This document shows, one piece after another, positions 46,736 through 58,225 of a DNA stretch of 64,000 nucleotides. The first letter of the stretch is position 1. Each line of letters opens with the position of its first letter. The notes beneath the pieces are model-generated. The model was not told the DNA's origin. It saw only the letters and a program-made list of their open reading frames with translations, and made no database searches. Source of the DNA: Microthyrium microscopicum (lineage: Eukaryota; Ascomycota; Dothideomycetes; Microthyriales; Microthyriaceae). The DNA is taken from positions 1,509,744-1,573,743 of the forward strand of contig MU004230.1 of NCBI GenBank assembly GCA_010405405.1, in the 5' to 3' direction. A program made the position numbers and the translations under genes.

Positions 46736-49700
46736 AATTGCAGGGTGTGCACCTGAATATGGATACTGAGCTTATATATATGAGCCAAAAATCGCACTTA
46801 TATTGTAATGAAATGCTGGCACAGAACCATGCGAAGCTAGATATCTGAAAGAAGTAGAAATGTCGTGGCTTCGAGGAGCTGAACTGGCCATATATTCACG
46901 TGTAAAATGAAGCCGAATCAGATCCTGTAGAGCTTCTAATGAGGACTAGCGCGCTGCAAAACACTAGCTTCATCCCAGATCCTGGTAAGTATTATGTACC
47001 TCTGCTGCGCGTTCTGCCATACCCCAGGCTAGAAAAAAGCTCTAAAAAAGTAGGGCTCGTTCGAGTATGCTGATTGGCTAGTATTCGGATGTTCTCCCTT
47101 GACAGCCAATAATAAACGCCCTTTGGGTCTGTCGAGAGCGAGGACTGGCAATTTTCCAGCCTGGGTATGGCAGACGGCGCAGCAGAGGTATGCCCACATT
47201 TCCATTTTCTGGTTCTTTGGAACATGGAGCTTTCCTTACATCCCCTAGAATCTATACACATACATCGCGTGCCTATATCAAGAAAGAGAGCCAGTGATTT
47301 GACGAGAATTATTCGCGCGCGGGCGACGTTATTGGCGACAATTTGTAAAGTTCCTCTTCAACAAAGCTAAGCAAGTTTGGGTCCACTAAGATGGCTTGAT
47401 AAGGCTGAACAAGGCTGAATACCCAGTTTTTGACCTGCGAGGCTGCTACGTGCAAAAACGTCACGCACAGAGACAAATAGCGATAGAATAGTCAAATATA
47501 TGATCATTAGTTTTTTCTAAGTCTAAAGAAACTCATAAATCCATGCGGCCTTGAACATCATATCTTAGTTCTTTTCATCCATGTCGATTCGTGAGGTTCG
47601 CAAGGTGAGGCAAACCACTCGCAAGCTCCATCCCTCCGTAGCTTTGTTCGTATTATTTTCCGTGGTTTGACCCAGATCCAAAAAAAAAAAAACAATATTA
47701 CCCTTAAATACAGGCGTCAATGTGATCTTTGCTGGTGGATCATAGGATGTTCTGCATGTCATCAAAATCCACCTGTGCCATCCTCTTAGATCCTGGCCAA
47801 GAAACTCGACTGTCGCAAATCCTCTGGTCTTGAGGCACTTTTCCTAACTCCGCGATAAAATGGTTGTTCCTTACATGCAAACCATCTGTCGATTGGCTGA
47901 AGTTCTTGCATATTGATAATCGGTGTCCAAGAACGTCCTCCACCGTTGACAACAACGTGGGGTGGAAAAAGTTTTTCATCTTGCATTGGGGAGAATTGAT
48001 CTCCAATGTACAAGAGGGCGACCTCCATCTCGATATAATTAGAATCCTGATGAGGCCGCGCTGTTTGTGGAGCTTGATCGACCGTGGGGGTTGAGGGTGG
48101 GGGCGCCATCGTATAGACGTCCACCTCTACTTCAGTTCCTTGCATTGTTCTCAAACTCCTATTTTGAAAGTAAGTGAAGGCGTATGGCTTGGAGTGAAGA
48201 AATCTACCAGTATTCTGAAACCTCGTCGTTGTCTTCAGACTTACTGTTGCTGAGTGCTGTCATTACGAGCCACACGCGTCTCATGAAACACATTGCTGTG
48301 TCTTGAGGTTGAAATTGGTAGAGGAGGCAGAACTTGTATTGTAGGAAAAGGTCTCGCTTTGAGAGTACGAGCTGAATGTTAGAGTCAAGTCATGAATTTG
48401 AGCTTAGGAAAAACTTCTGGATTATATGTCTAAAGTAGAGATTCGTAGAGCCTCAACAAGCATATGTGCGCCCGCCCTAAACGTCTCCTGAACCTTGAGA
48501 ATTAGGGTGGGAAGACCACATACTGTGCCTTTGATTCGACAAATGAAAGGCAATGACCAGTGCGAAATCCACGATCAGGGCGTAGCAACTGGCTTGCAGG
48601 ATAAATCATGGGCACCAGCTTTCTAGCCAATACTTCACACAGCAGATACAATGTCGGAGCCTGGCAGAAGAAGCTGCTGTGGGGTTTGTGCAACGTTGGT
48701 ACTTCCTTCCTCAATACCAGATTGGAGATCGACTTTCACTCGTTCTGGCTTGTCTCGAGCTTGGGGAATACACTGAGAATCATACCGGGGATGCCACGTC
48801 AAAAATAAACAAATCCTGAATCATGAAGCTTTGGCTTTCTCACTACATGCAGTAATATATAACCAATGCATTGCAGGTATCAAGACGCGATTGACTATTG
48901 GAACAAGAAAGTTGAAAGAGTAAAGCTAGAGAATAATAGTTCATCGAACTCGCTCCTGCAAATAGGGTCCGTTGGTATCGGTGTGGATAACGAGAAATGT
49001 GCTATAGCACCTCAATCGACCAAAATATCCAAAGAACGTCTAACAAGTAAAGCCATTCAAGAACAAGTAAAGCCATTCAAGAGCACTTGGCCGTCCACAA
49101 GCAGAACCCATAGTTCGGCCACATAAACAGGAACAGGGCCAGTAACGGGCGTTGTGAGGTTACGCCCTGGAAAGGTGTCGTGCGAGCTCGCCCCTTTTAG
49201 CAACGGTACGTGGGGTGGGTGGTATTGATGCAAAGGTTGAGAAATGGATCACAGTCTTCAGGAATATCAGGATGCTCTTCGTCAGCCATATTGGAAGTAT
49301 GGCATGACATTCGACTTGCAAGTGAACTTGGTCCCTCCAAAAAAGAAAGTAGATGCATAAGCTTTTGTAGCTTCGTTTTATGCCACTTGGTATGGATCCA
49401 GTGCTCTGTAAGCGCGGGGTTTTGTCGTCTGCTGAACATTGACGTACATCGAGAGTCCGATCGAAAGAAGTGATTGCTTTTCTTACGTCTTGAACTAAGC
49501 CAAAGTTGAACCTTTCAATGCAGCTGGATGTTAAGGAGTACTTTGGTACCTAGTCCCGGAAAACAACTTGAACATATGTGGTATTTTCTGAGATCCAAAC
49601 ACGCGGTAGGCACATATTGGTATGTTGATCATTATGGCATTGATCATATCAACCAAATTCCAGATATCTGTGCAAATACCGCCGGCGGCGTTTTACTAAA

Positions 49701-50315
49701 TCAAACCAACAGACAGTATTAATACTCGCCGTCGGGATGACATCGAGTTACTGCCCAAACGGCTCCCCAGATATGCTGCATTACTTTACACTGTCTTAGG
49801 AAGCTCGGCTGCCATTGGATCGTGCACAGTGCATCATGCACGTCGATTCTGCCTTACATCGTCCGAGAAGTCAGAGTGGCCGCCCTGTCCTCAAATTATC
49901 TGCTCCGATAGAAATTGTTTGCTAGGAAGCTATCCTAGAACAAAAACCAGTTCTTGTATGGATGACTCTGAAACAAGAAGGATCATGGCTTGCTGAGACA
50001 AGGACCAAATGCTTCCAGATGCATGGACTGCCAGGATTCAGGGAGAGTAGGCTGTGATCATCAGCATCGCCGCACATGCTCGATATGCTTCAAAAATCCA
50101 AAATCAACTAAAGGGCCAGCCAGATTTTTGGAGTCAATTGTGAGTTTTCGATGAATGTATCACACATGTGGTGACAGTATCTAATTGATTCCGTGTGATG
50201 GATACTTCCTTCCAATCCATTTACACCATATCTCTTCAACCCTCTGGTATCGAACATGGCAGAGTAGCCAAAGCATAATATAAATCCAACATCCTCAACC
50301 CCACATCTTTCCAAA
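46736..50315. other. Gene-poor stretch (3.6 kb)
   Basis: No gene is supported. A 122-codon minus-strand frame at 47786-48154 (starts MRTMQGTEVEVDVYTMAPPP) and an 86-codon plus-strand frame at 48866-49126 have protein-like composition but no domain or intron structure. The latter contains a tandem GTAAAGCCATTCAAGA duplication. The stretch may hold old gene remnants. Confidence 0.4.
47786..48154 (-). CDS. Hypothetical short frame, doubtful
   Basis: A 122-codon frame contains VALLYIGDQFSPMQDEKLFP and RWFACKEQPFYRG. The composition is protein-like, and a second frame overlapping it (47740-48006) is also open. I recognise no family. It could be a fragment of a decayed gene. Confidence 0.2.
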   Translation of the reverse strand: MRTMQGTEVEVDVYTMAPPPSTPTVDQAPQTARPHQDSNYIEMEVALLYIGDQFSPMQDEKLFPPHVVVNGGGRSWTPIINMQELQPIDRWFACKEQPFYRGVRKSASRPEDLRQSSFLARI

Positions 50316-52328
50316 TCACAGCGCTTCCTGTTTTGGGACTATCGGACTTACTTCCTTTTCGTCCCGAGCTGGTGCATGCAGCCCCTGACCACGCTCCGTA
50401 TCCTTCGCCTGCGCCTCCGCCACGGCCCCATTTACTTCTGGCTCTAACGGCTGTTGGTGCTGTGGAGTCTCCCTTTCAAACTCCTCTGAAGTCCGCATAC
50501 CCTCTGATTCGTTCGGTCTTGGAGGTGGCAGATGGTCCCCATCGCCCTGCGAAAAGGCCCGTCCGCGCTGCTCAAATCCGTGGGGGTACATGACCTTCAT
50601 AAGGCGCTCCGTCGTCTGGTTGCGCATATCACGTTCGTCAAGCGGCTCTTGTGTCGATATGACCGACTCGCGGCGCGGCATCATTACATCGGACGGCGAG
50701 CGCTCGTCCTGCATTTGGCTGGTGCCGCGCGAGTACGCCTCGGGGTTGGAGTAGCTGGGCGACATTGCTGTGCCGCCTTCGCTGTGACGGGCTCCTTCTT
50801 TGCGGGCGTGCACTTTGCGTAGGTTGGCGGCACTGCTTTGGCTGCGCATGTCGGCCTTGCCGTCTTTGCGGATTAGGACGCCGTCGGCGTTGCGGATGGG
50901 TTTGGTGCGTGTCTTCTTGGTGTGGGCATATGGATCTTTGGGTAGGGCGGATATAGGGACTGCGCTGTTGATTGAGTCGCGGCGATCACTGGCGTATACA
51001 CTCTCAGTGGTGATGGCATAGTATTGTCCATCTTGCCCCTGTCGCATCATTTGTCCTTGTCCGTCGACTAGAACTTGACTTGCGGGATGATCTGGCCAGC
51101 CGGTTGCCATGGCTGTACGAGTGTCCGGATGGGCGTATTTCCTAGGTCGGCCTCCACGGCCACGTCCTCTGCTCGCGGATGGCGGTGTGTTACCGGTTGA
51201 ATGATATGCTGGACCTGATACCGTTCTTTGTACATGTCCATCGTCCATCACGTCTTGTACCTGGGATTGAGGCAGGTATCCAGATGTCGATACAGATTCG
51301 CCTGATTCGGTTCGGTACCGCACGGGTTCTTGTGCAATTTCTTCAGTCTCTGCTCGAGGTTCTGGACGAGGGCGGGTGTCGATAGGTGCAGGAGCAAGTT
51401 TCGGTCGTTTAGGCGAACTGTTCATTGTGATATCCGTGTGCGAACGTTTGTTAGTCTGGTTTACAGTAGCCCAACCCGCTGGTTGCTCGAGTTGATGCGC
51501 ATGCGGCCGTCTTTCAACGGCCTGAACTTGATGTGGATATTGAGGCGCCAATCTAGGTGGTTGCTGCTGTTGTTGTTGTTGTTGCTGTTGCTGTTGTTGC
51601 TGCTGATGTTGTTGATGTTGTTGATGCTGAAGCTGTGCGATACTAGGAGAAGCTGCTTGTGCTACGGCTACTGATGGTCGATGAGCTGATGCACTTGGGA
51701 TGTTCTCCCGGTTTGGGAGAGCACTCGAGAGAGATACATGTTCTTCCACCTTGAAAACCCTTCTTTTCAGTAATTGAATATCCATTTCCATGCTATCGAC
51801 CTTATTAGCCTTCTCCGAGACCGCTGAAAGGTTTCTCGAAAATATTTCCAACGTCTGATCATCTAGCCTTTCGCCCGACGGCATGACATTATTTGCCGTG
51901 GCGGCCAATTGTTGGCGAAATATGGTAAGCTGGTTGGCGACTTCGGCATTAAGCCGTTCCATGTTTTCGACATGTAAGCGAGAAACTTGTTGAATTGCTT
52001 CTTCTAAGTGCCGAATATGGTCCGTCGTCTTCTTGAGGTCTCTTGCATTCGCTTCCAGTGACGCTCGGTTGAGGTTGACTTGGGTCTGAATCCTGTCGAT
52101 GGCTTCGAGTTTGACCTCTATGTGGTTAAAGGATTGAGAATTGACTCGTCCATTTGGCTGATGAATAGGCTGAGAGTGAGTGGAATGTGTTGTATGGGAC
52201 GAGGTAGGAATATGTGGTGGATTCTGAACAGCCGAAACTCCAGGCATGGCTCGTCGTTCTTTGTCTGGCGGTGTTTGGTTGCTTTGTTGCCGATAATCCT
52301 CTGTTGTTGTTTCCATACCAATAGACAT
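50316..52328 (-). CDS. AT-hook, polyglutamine nuclear protein
   Basis: The frame is open from 52424, but its first ATG is at 52328 (MSIGMETTTEDYRQQ), giving about 670 residues. An AG acceptor-like site just upstream (GACAG near 52434) suggests a spliced 5' leader or a further exon. Visible parts are a coiled coil (about residues 75-200, with HIRHLEEAIQQVSRLHVENM and VDSMEMDIQLLKRRVFKVEE), a Gln tract, and an AT-hook (SRGRGRGGRPRKYAH). A conserved-looking basic block (TRTKPIRNADGVLIRKDGKA, then MRSQSSAANLRKVHARKE) and an acidic Gln/Glu end follow. The AT-hook points to binding of A/T-rich DNA, hence chromatin or transcription. The basic block is the best candidate for a conserved fungal domain. 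Confidence 0.75.
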   Translation of the reverse strand: MSIGMETTTEDYRQQSNQTPPDKERRAMPGVSAVQNPPHIPTSSHTTHSTHSQPIHQPNGRVNSQSFNHIEVKLEAIDRIQTQVNLNRASLEANARDLKKTTDHIRHLEEAIQQVSRLHVENMERLNAEVANQLTIFRQQLAATANNVMPSGERLDDQTLEIFSRNLSAVSEKANKVDSMEMDIQLLKRRVFKVEEHVSLSSALPNRENIPSASAHRPSVAVAQAASPSIAQLQHQQHQQHQQQQQQQQQQQQQQQPPRLAPQYPHQVQAVERRPHAHQLEQPAGWATVNQTNKRSHTDITMNSSPKRPKLAPAPIDTRPRPEPRAETEEIAQEPVRYRTESGESVSTSGYLPQSQVQDVMDDGHVQRTVSGPAYHSTGNTPPSASRGRGRGGRPRKYAHPDTRTAMATGWPDHPASQVLVDGQGQMMRQGQDGQYYAITTESVYASDRRDSINSAVPISALPKDPYAHTKKTRTKPIRNADGVLIRKDGKADMRSQSSAANLRKVHARKEGARHSEGGTAMSPSYSNPEAYSRGTSQMQDERSPSDVMMPRRESVISTQEPLDERDMRNQTTERLMKVMYPHGFEQRGRAFSQGDGDHLPPPRPNESEGMRTSEEFERETPQHQQPLEPEVNGAVAEAQAKDTERGQGLHAPARDEKEVSPIVPKQEAL
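51567..51630 (-). repeat. CAG/CAA microsatellite encoding polyglutamine
   Basis: A run of mixed CAG/CAA codons encodes about 16 consecutive Gln, preceded by three QHQ-type units (LQHQQHQQHQ). The mixture of codons slows slippage, but length variation between strains is likely. Confidence 0.85.
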
Positions 52329-54302
52329 TGACGCTCTCCAGCCAACTTCAGTACTAATAAGATGATCCCCTGGAGAGTTCTGGAGTTCACAAACGAGATC
52401 CGGGATTGAGTACTTCAAAGCCACTGCGGATCTGTCGTAACGAATGGTCAGTTAATGGACATTGACATACTTGAAGCATGAACATTTCAACGATGATGCA
52501 TCAAAGATATGCTCAGAAAGCTCTTTCAAGGAAGCAGTACATCGAAGGAGTCTGCCTTGGGTAATGCTGTGATTCAAGAGACGAGTGTCTGCAAGTAGGC
52601 TTCCGCTTATGGCAACGGGCGCTTGCGCAAGATGCAGTTTGACAAACCACAACTCGGTCAAATACTATGGTTGCCTTTTCGCGCTTGGCTTTTTGAGGAA
52701 TCGAATCTGGTTGACAATGGAAAGGATGTGTATAGCGTCGGATGAATAACAGTAATTCGTATCTGAAGATAGCAGGGGGACTTATGTCCTAGTATCCCCA
52801 AATGCCTTCTTTATTTGGAATAAAGCTTGCCTTAGTCCAAACGACTAGACGAACAAAGGAAGGGTTCTAAAAACAGACTGACTACTTACGTGTACTAAAG
52901 AATCAAGTCGGGCTGCTGATATGGAGGCTGTGCATACGAAGCCAAGGGCTGAGAGCATTGGACAGATGAAGAGAAGAAAACCTGCAACTAGTGTCAGATC
53001 TGATCTGATTGAAGAAATGAAGAGTCTTAGATCTAGTCGGGACTGTTTATGTTTACCTTTTTGGTGTTCCCCAGACTGGAAGATGTTGTATTAATAGACA
53101 GGGGGGAGGCGGTGTATATTGAATCAGTAGTACTCTAGTTGGGGCCACTCTGGGGTAATGAACCAGTGACTGAGACTTCAGTTGACACTTTGACGCTTTG
53201 AAAGCGCGGGAGGTAGTAAATAGTATTAAGGTAGATACTAAGTAAGTGAAAAGTAGGCGGGCAATGTATAAGGATAAATGGAAAGCAGTGGAACATGCAT
53301 GTGCAGAGCCAAACAAACAGGGCAGGAGAAGGTCGGGTATTTGTCCGACATCAAACAGCAATAGGCAAGGGCTGATAATAGATATAGGATTAAAGTGCAG
53401 GAATGGGAAGGCAATAAGCACAAATAGTGCGTGATAGGCGTGTGAAGAGCGTAAAAATGGATAGCACAGCCAAGTATGGCGCTGGTGGATTTAATTAGTC
53501 TGCCGCGCTACAGCCAAAAGACTGCGAGATGTGGCCGTCTAGCTGTTTCACTTCGCCGAAAGCTCCCATTCATATTCTACCTAGAGATGAATAAAATCAA
53601 ATCCAAGGCGCCAAAGCTAATTAAAATGCCTAACCTCCCTGTCTGTCTTGCTCAAGGTCAGGAGGATATCGCGATTCGGCGAAACAGAGCTCTTAGACCT
53701 GGCTGGCCTGGATCAGGTCTCTATGCCATCCTAGCACTAGCCGTCTACTTTTCACAGCTTACCATCTCTCTTATGCTATTTGCTACTACTTCTACTAAAC
53801 GGAATCGACCGCTTGCAATAGTGGATGATGGAGGAGGCGATCCTGATAAATACGACGATGATCCACCAACTTCCGCTTGAGCCTTGAGAACAGTACACTC
53901 TGAGCACTGAGAAAGTAGAGCGGCGTTCAGCTTTCAACCAATCGAGTCGACCCCCTATTCGCATTGGCGTTGTCTCTTCTGCCAATTACTGTCGCGTAAA
54001 TTATTGCGCGATTACCTCTGGGCTTAAGACCCACTGTATCAGTGGCTAGAATTAGGAAATAGGTCGGTCATTAGGTCGCCTTCGGAAAGCGTGGTCATCA
54101 GCCCATAACTTACCAGACAATTTTATCTTTGCAATCCAACCATTCAGCAACCAGAAACCAGCTGTTAGATCGCGCTATCTTTCCTTTTTCTGGCTGATTA
54201 ACTTTGCAACAGCTCCTAGTTTTTGATATTAGTCCTGATTCATCATCAACTCGTCCACTCATTGTTCTTCCATAACACCAAAAGTCTGAAAATGCAATGC
54301 AA
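52329..54302. other. Upstream region of the AT-hook gene; no other firm gene
   Basis: It probably contains the 5' leader and promoter of the AT-hook gene. A 134-codon plus-strand frame (53476-53880) with one hydrophobic segment is listed separately. Several pyrimidine-rich minus-strand frames look fortuitous. Confidence 0.35.
53476..53880 (+). CDS. Hypothetical 134-residue protein, doubtful
   Basis: The frame has a basic N-terminal half, one potential membrane helix (GLYAILALAVYFSQLTISLM) and an acidic tail (DDGGGDPDKYDDDPP). No family is recognised, and there is no supporting splice structure or leader. It may be a fortuitous frame. Confidence 0.25.
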   Translation: MALVDLISLPRYSQKTARCGRLAVSLRRKLPFIFYLEMNKIKSKAPKLIKMPNLPVCLAQGQEDIAIRRNRALRPGWPGSGLYAILALAVYFSQLTISLMLFATTSTKRNRPLAIVDDGGGDPDKYDDDPPTSA

Positions 54303-54658
54303 TACCGAAAACTTCTGTTGAAACGCAACATGCTAGCGTGCCTATTTGGATCAGAGAAGGCTTTTTGGCTTGCGCTAGAAGGGGCAAAAGGGGTCATGAA
54401 GGGTGTTAACAGGGATAATTCTATTCTGAATGTGGATTACTTACCGTATTAACTTCTTCAATAATCCTTATAAAAGCGGATAGAGATGTAAGAAAGGCTT
54501 GAGGGAAACTCCTTTCGAGCCACTGAAGGGCCCTTAAATAATAAGCCCCTACAGGGGCATGCTGCAGCCACCAACAGGGGCAGCGCCCGCTGAATTTAGT
54601 GGCACTGCGACCCAAATAGGCACGCTAGCATGTTGCGTTTCAACAGAAGTTTTCGGTA
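54303..54658. mobile_element. Mariner-like MITE with perfect 47-bp inverted repeats
   Basis: 54303-54349 (TACCGAAAACTTCTGTTGAA ...) and 54612-54658 (... TTCAACAGAAGTTTTCGGTA) are exact reverse complements over 47 bases. Both ends stop at TA, so the element can be read as a TA target duplication around CCGAAAAC...GTTTTCGG, the Tc1/mariner rule. The 262-bp interior is non-coding. Identical arms suggest recent insertion or strong selection. Confidence 0.75.
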
Positions 54659-56095
54659 CGAGGATTCCCGGCTATATTTTCACATTCCCCACAAGGTCAC
54701 TGAGCGAGTTTGTTTATAACAACTCCACTAAGATAGTATCTAATAGGGTTTAGATGAGCCAAGTTTCGGAGATTACTATTGATGGCAGCACCGTATTGGC
54801 TTAAACTCCCCTTTTAGCTAATTCTAATGCTAGGCGGCGAGAACTAGTATCATGGCTGCGGCAAAGCCTTCAGACCCCGTTTTCGCCGTCTCAGCATCAT
54901 GTTTCGTTTCTCGTTTTGGGCGCATATGGCGCTGCAGTGCTGACATGATCTCCCTACTTCATTCTTCATATTCCATCGAATACGTTGTTGTTCGCGCTCT
55001 TCAAAAGTCAATGTTGTTGAACGTATGAAGTTGTTGATCCGCAAGCACAGGCACTGAGGCAGTTGTCAGACGACATAACATATAGCAAATTGCGTTAAAC
55101 ATTCGGCAAATAGCTTCAAGTAGGCGGCACTGTAGATTGCAAGACTCAAAGACAATCTCAGTTTAGATGAACATATGGCGCCTTCGCCAGCCCACACCAG
55201 ATAAGGTGAAGGTTGCATTCTTTCGTATATTATTGATACAGCGCAGGGATCGCTGAATGTCTAATGTGGTTCAGGGCTTGTCTTCACTTGTACAACAAGT
55301 AGTTGGCAATTAGATTAAATATTCGTTCGCACGTAGTAGACTCTAATAGGGCCGACCTTATGCAGATCCTGGACAGTGTTACCTGCAGGTCTGATGTATT
55401 GGTTCAAGATGTGAACTACCTGGTAGTTCGAACTGTCCGGCCGTGAGAATTGGCACAAGGAGTTGGGATTTCCGAATTGTCGTAACTTTATGGTTTGATT
55501 CAAAATTCTTAATTCTTGCGTTGTGGTTAAAAGAATCGTTGGATATGCTAAGCGGAACTGTCACTGGTGAACATCATGGCGTCTTTTCTCAGCCACAACT
55601 GCCTCTGGGTCAGACTGAGTTTCCTAAGAATAGCCTTGCCTTTGATTACGATTTGCGAAAATGCTCAAGCTATTTCGGGTGTTTCATTGCAATAGGGGTT
55701 CGCAAATCAAGAACCTTGTATTATCATTTTTTGATCCTTTGGCAAAAGTGTTAAAATCACGCGTCAAGTTAAAAGTCCATTGTGCATTTACTGAGATGGG
55801 TGTTGAAACTATTGGTTGTACGAAGTGTGCCCAAGTTTTGTATCACAGGGATTCTATGCCCTGTACAGCATAACAACTCAAATATCGCGGCTGTTTTCCT
55901 GCATAATGTTGGCGCGTATCCGTGCCTCCTCTCAGGATTGACGTATCAGAAGTCGTACGGATCCTTCGAGTGATATGCAGCAAGCCCGATCCTGCACTAA
56001 AGCAATGTCTCGCCGCTCAAAAGACGCTGAAAACTCAGGCCAGAATCTCATTCGACATGTGGACTTTCGATATTCTTCGAGCTACCAACATGAAA
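54659..56095. other. Intergenic, no supported gene
   Basis: Short frames of 60-100 codons (for example 55443-55754) have no recognisable domain. I see no RNA gene. Confidence 0.35.
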
Positions 56096-58225
56096 TCATG
56101 ATTCACGCTGTGAGGCGGGCTTTACAGTTACAAATCCTAATGCTTCTCTGGCACGTTGGCACTCTGACCGCAATGCCTTCTCTTCGTGTTCGGTCCATCG
56201 CACACTCAACTCGTCCCACTTTTTGACCTTGTATTCCCGCTTGAATTGAGTATGCTGCTGTCGCAAGCGGTGGAACTCACGCTGATCACATGCCCCGGTA
56301 TACACAATGAATGTTGTATGTGCAGGCAAGCTTGCATAAATCGCGGATATAGCCTTGACAGTTTCATCAACTGCCTTGCCAAGCTGTGCCGTCGAGGGAT
56401 CTGAGTTGGCTGCAGTTGGGGCGTCACTTGGATCACCACCTTCGCGATCTGGTGTCCGATCCCATGGACGAGTACGCCAACCTCGGGCCTGCTCAAGACC
56501 ACGAAGGCGACCCCAAATGAAGTCGGCACCTCCGGGAATGTCTTCTGATTCGGTTGAAATTGCGGCTGTGATAGTCTCAACAACTTGCAAGTCAGTCATG
56601 CATTTAACAGACTTGGTTGCATAGGCGCCATAGTTATTTCTGGAGTCATCCCAGTCGACGTGCATAGTCTTCATGAGAACCTGCTCTGTTTCTTCGTCAA
56701 CATGTACGCTAGATGAGCGCGGGGATCGCGAAATGCGCCGGTATAATGGCTCATCATTGGAATGCGAGACCCATTGTTCACCTTTCTTGCACTTGAGTTT
56801 CACAAGATCCAAAACAGCGAGAGCATCCTCAACACTGTTATGGCCTTGTGGTCCTTTGTTTTGGATTTCACGATCCAAGTACTTCTTGGCAAGAAATTTC
56901 AGAGAGCTCTTGAATGGTGGCCCTTGAGGATGAGGATAGAGAACTGAGGTGTCAATGATGAAGGGATGGGTCATCTTCAAGGCATTAAAATCAGAATTGA
57001 GGGAATGTCCAACGATGACCGTATCATGATCAATCATATCCTTCAACTTGACTTGAATGTCTTCAAGAGTAGTGGTTACAGGTTCTAGCATCTCTTTCGT
57101 GATGCCAGAGTACTGGGTCAGATAATCTGTGATTGTGTTTGGCGGCTGGACGAGCTCATCAAGAATAACTGAGCCATCCCAGCCAATTACACTGATTCTA
57201 GTCAGCTCAAACTGCTTGTCGTATGTTTGGCACATCTCGCAATCTATAGATATCACCGTTTTACCGCCTGTCAAGTCCAAATCAGTCGGGTTTTCTATAG
57301 CTTTGCCATCAGCTGCGTGATCCTCCAATGATCCACCACCATCCTTAGGACTTGTGGTAGTGTCCAACCAGCCATCGGAAGGAAGACTCTTGCTTTGCTT
57401 GCGCCGCTCGAGGGCAGCCTCAAGCTCTGCTTCTGACTTGTACACAGAGGGATGAACAACATATTCATTCAATTCGAGTTCCTCTTGAGTCATGATAAAG
57501 GTCGTGACTGGTGTTTGTTTATCCGGCCAATTGCTAGACTGCACTGGCTTTGGTCCCTTCAGCTTTTTTTCGTCCTGAGTCTTTGGAAGAGGGCTAGACA
57601 GGAAGGCTCTCGACGAGGAAAATATGAGACCTATTTTGTCGTCTCCTGGAGCTCTAAGTGGCCACCGTTGAGTGAAGATTGCGGCGAGTGGCCGCAGTGC
57701 CTCAGGTAGCCTATTTTGGTCCAGTTTTGAAGGATAATAGTCATCAGGCTGAATTCCAGAGTATGCCTTGCGAACTTTTCGAGATGGCTTGGTCTCGCCA
57801 TTCTTCATTTCCTCGGCACTTTCAGATAATGGAAGCTGACCATTAAACATATCTGCCTCCAGTCCAGGAACCATTAGTACCACAGCCTTCTGCATTTGAG
57901 TGCGATTGGAGATAGCAGCCCAAGTAGGAGCAGGGCCGTCAGCTAAAAGGTATAGCACGAGTGACTGAAAATCTCTAATTTTGAGAAAATTTTGTAGTCG
58001 TGCATTTGGAGAGCTAGAGATTGTGGAAGGTCGGTTTGGATCCTGAAGTTTCTGTTTCTTGTTCTTTTTGCTTCTCTTTTCTTTGCGCGTTACCGTTTGC
58101 CATCCTTCATCATTTTCTTGATGGACAGAAGAACCTTGCGCGCCAGTGAGGGATGATTCCTCGAGCGCGCCAAATTTGTTGGTGTCGTCGCCCAAAAGAG
58201 CGTCCAAGTCACGTTTCTGCCCCAT
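56096..58225 (-). CDS. REX1: RNA exonuclease Rex1 (DEDDh)
   Basis: This intronless 709-residue protein is a DEDDh 3'-5' exonuclease that trims the 3' ends of 5S rRNA, tRNA and 5.8S/25S precursors in the nucleus. The N-terminus is basic (EGWQTVTRKEKRSKKNKKQK). A long fungal-specific region includes KAYSGIQPDDYYPSKLDQNR. The catalytic domain (about residues 325-480) has all ExoI-III motifs: TVISIDCEMCQTYDKQFELT (DxE), VIVGHSLNSDFNALK (Asp), and GPQGHNSVEDALAVLDLVKL (His and Asp). The C-terminal extension is variable. It is divergent from the HAD gene at 58487, with about 260 bp between starts. Confidence 0.9.
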   Translation of the reverse strand: MGQKRDLDALLGDDTNKFGALEESSLTGAQGSSVHQENDEGWQTVTRKEKRSKKNKKQKLQDPNRPSTISSSPNARLQNFLKIRDFQSLVLYLLADGPAPTWAAISNRTQMQKAVVLMVPGLEADMFNGQLPLSESAEEMKNGETKPSRKVRKAYSGIQPDDYYPSKLDQNRLPEALRPLAAIFTQRWPLRAPGDDKIGLIFSSSRAFLSSPLPKTQDEKKLKGPKPVQSSNWPDKQTPVTTFIMTQEELELNEYVVHPSVYKSEAELEAALERRKQSKSLPSDGWLDTTTSPKDGGGSLEDHAADGKAIENPTDLDLTGGKTVISIDCEMCQTYDKQFELTRISVIGWDGSVILDELVQPPNTITDYLTQYSGITKEMLEPVTTTLEDIQVKLKDMIDHDTVIVGHSLNSDFNALKMTHPFIIDTSVLYPHPQGPPFKSSLKFLAKKYLDREIQNKGPQGHNSVEDALAVLDLVKLKCKKGEQWVSHSNDEPLYRRISRSPRSSSVHVDEETEQVLMKTMHVDWDDSRNNYGAYATKSVKCMTDLQVVETITAAISTESEDIPGGADFIWGRLRGLEQARGWRTRPWDRTPDREGGDPSDAPTAANSDPSTAQLGKAVDETVKAISAIYASLPAHTTFIVYTGACDQREFHRLRQQHTQFKREYKVKKWDELSVRWTEHEEKALRSECQRAREALGFVTVKPASQRES

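Noticed and set aside
48866-49126. 86-codon frame with a short tandem duplication as a gene
   Set aside because: The 16-20 bp duplication is tiny, and no homology, signal peptide or splice structure supports coding.
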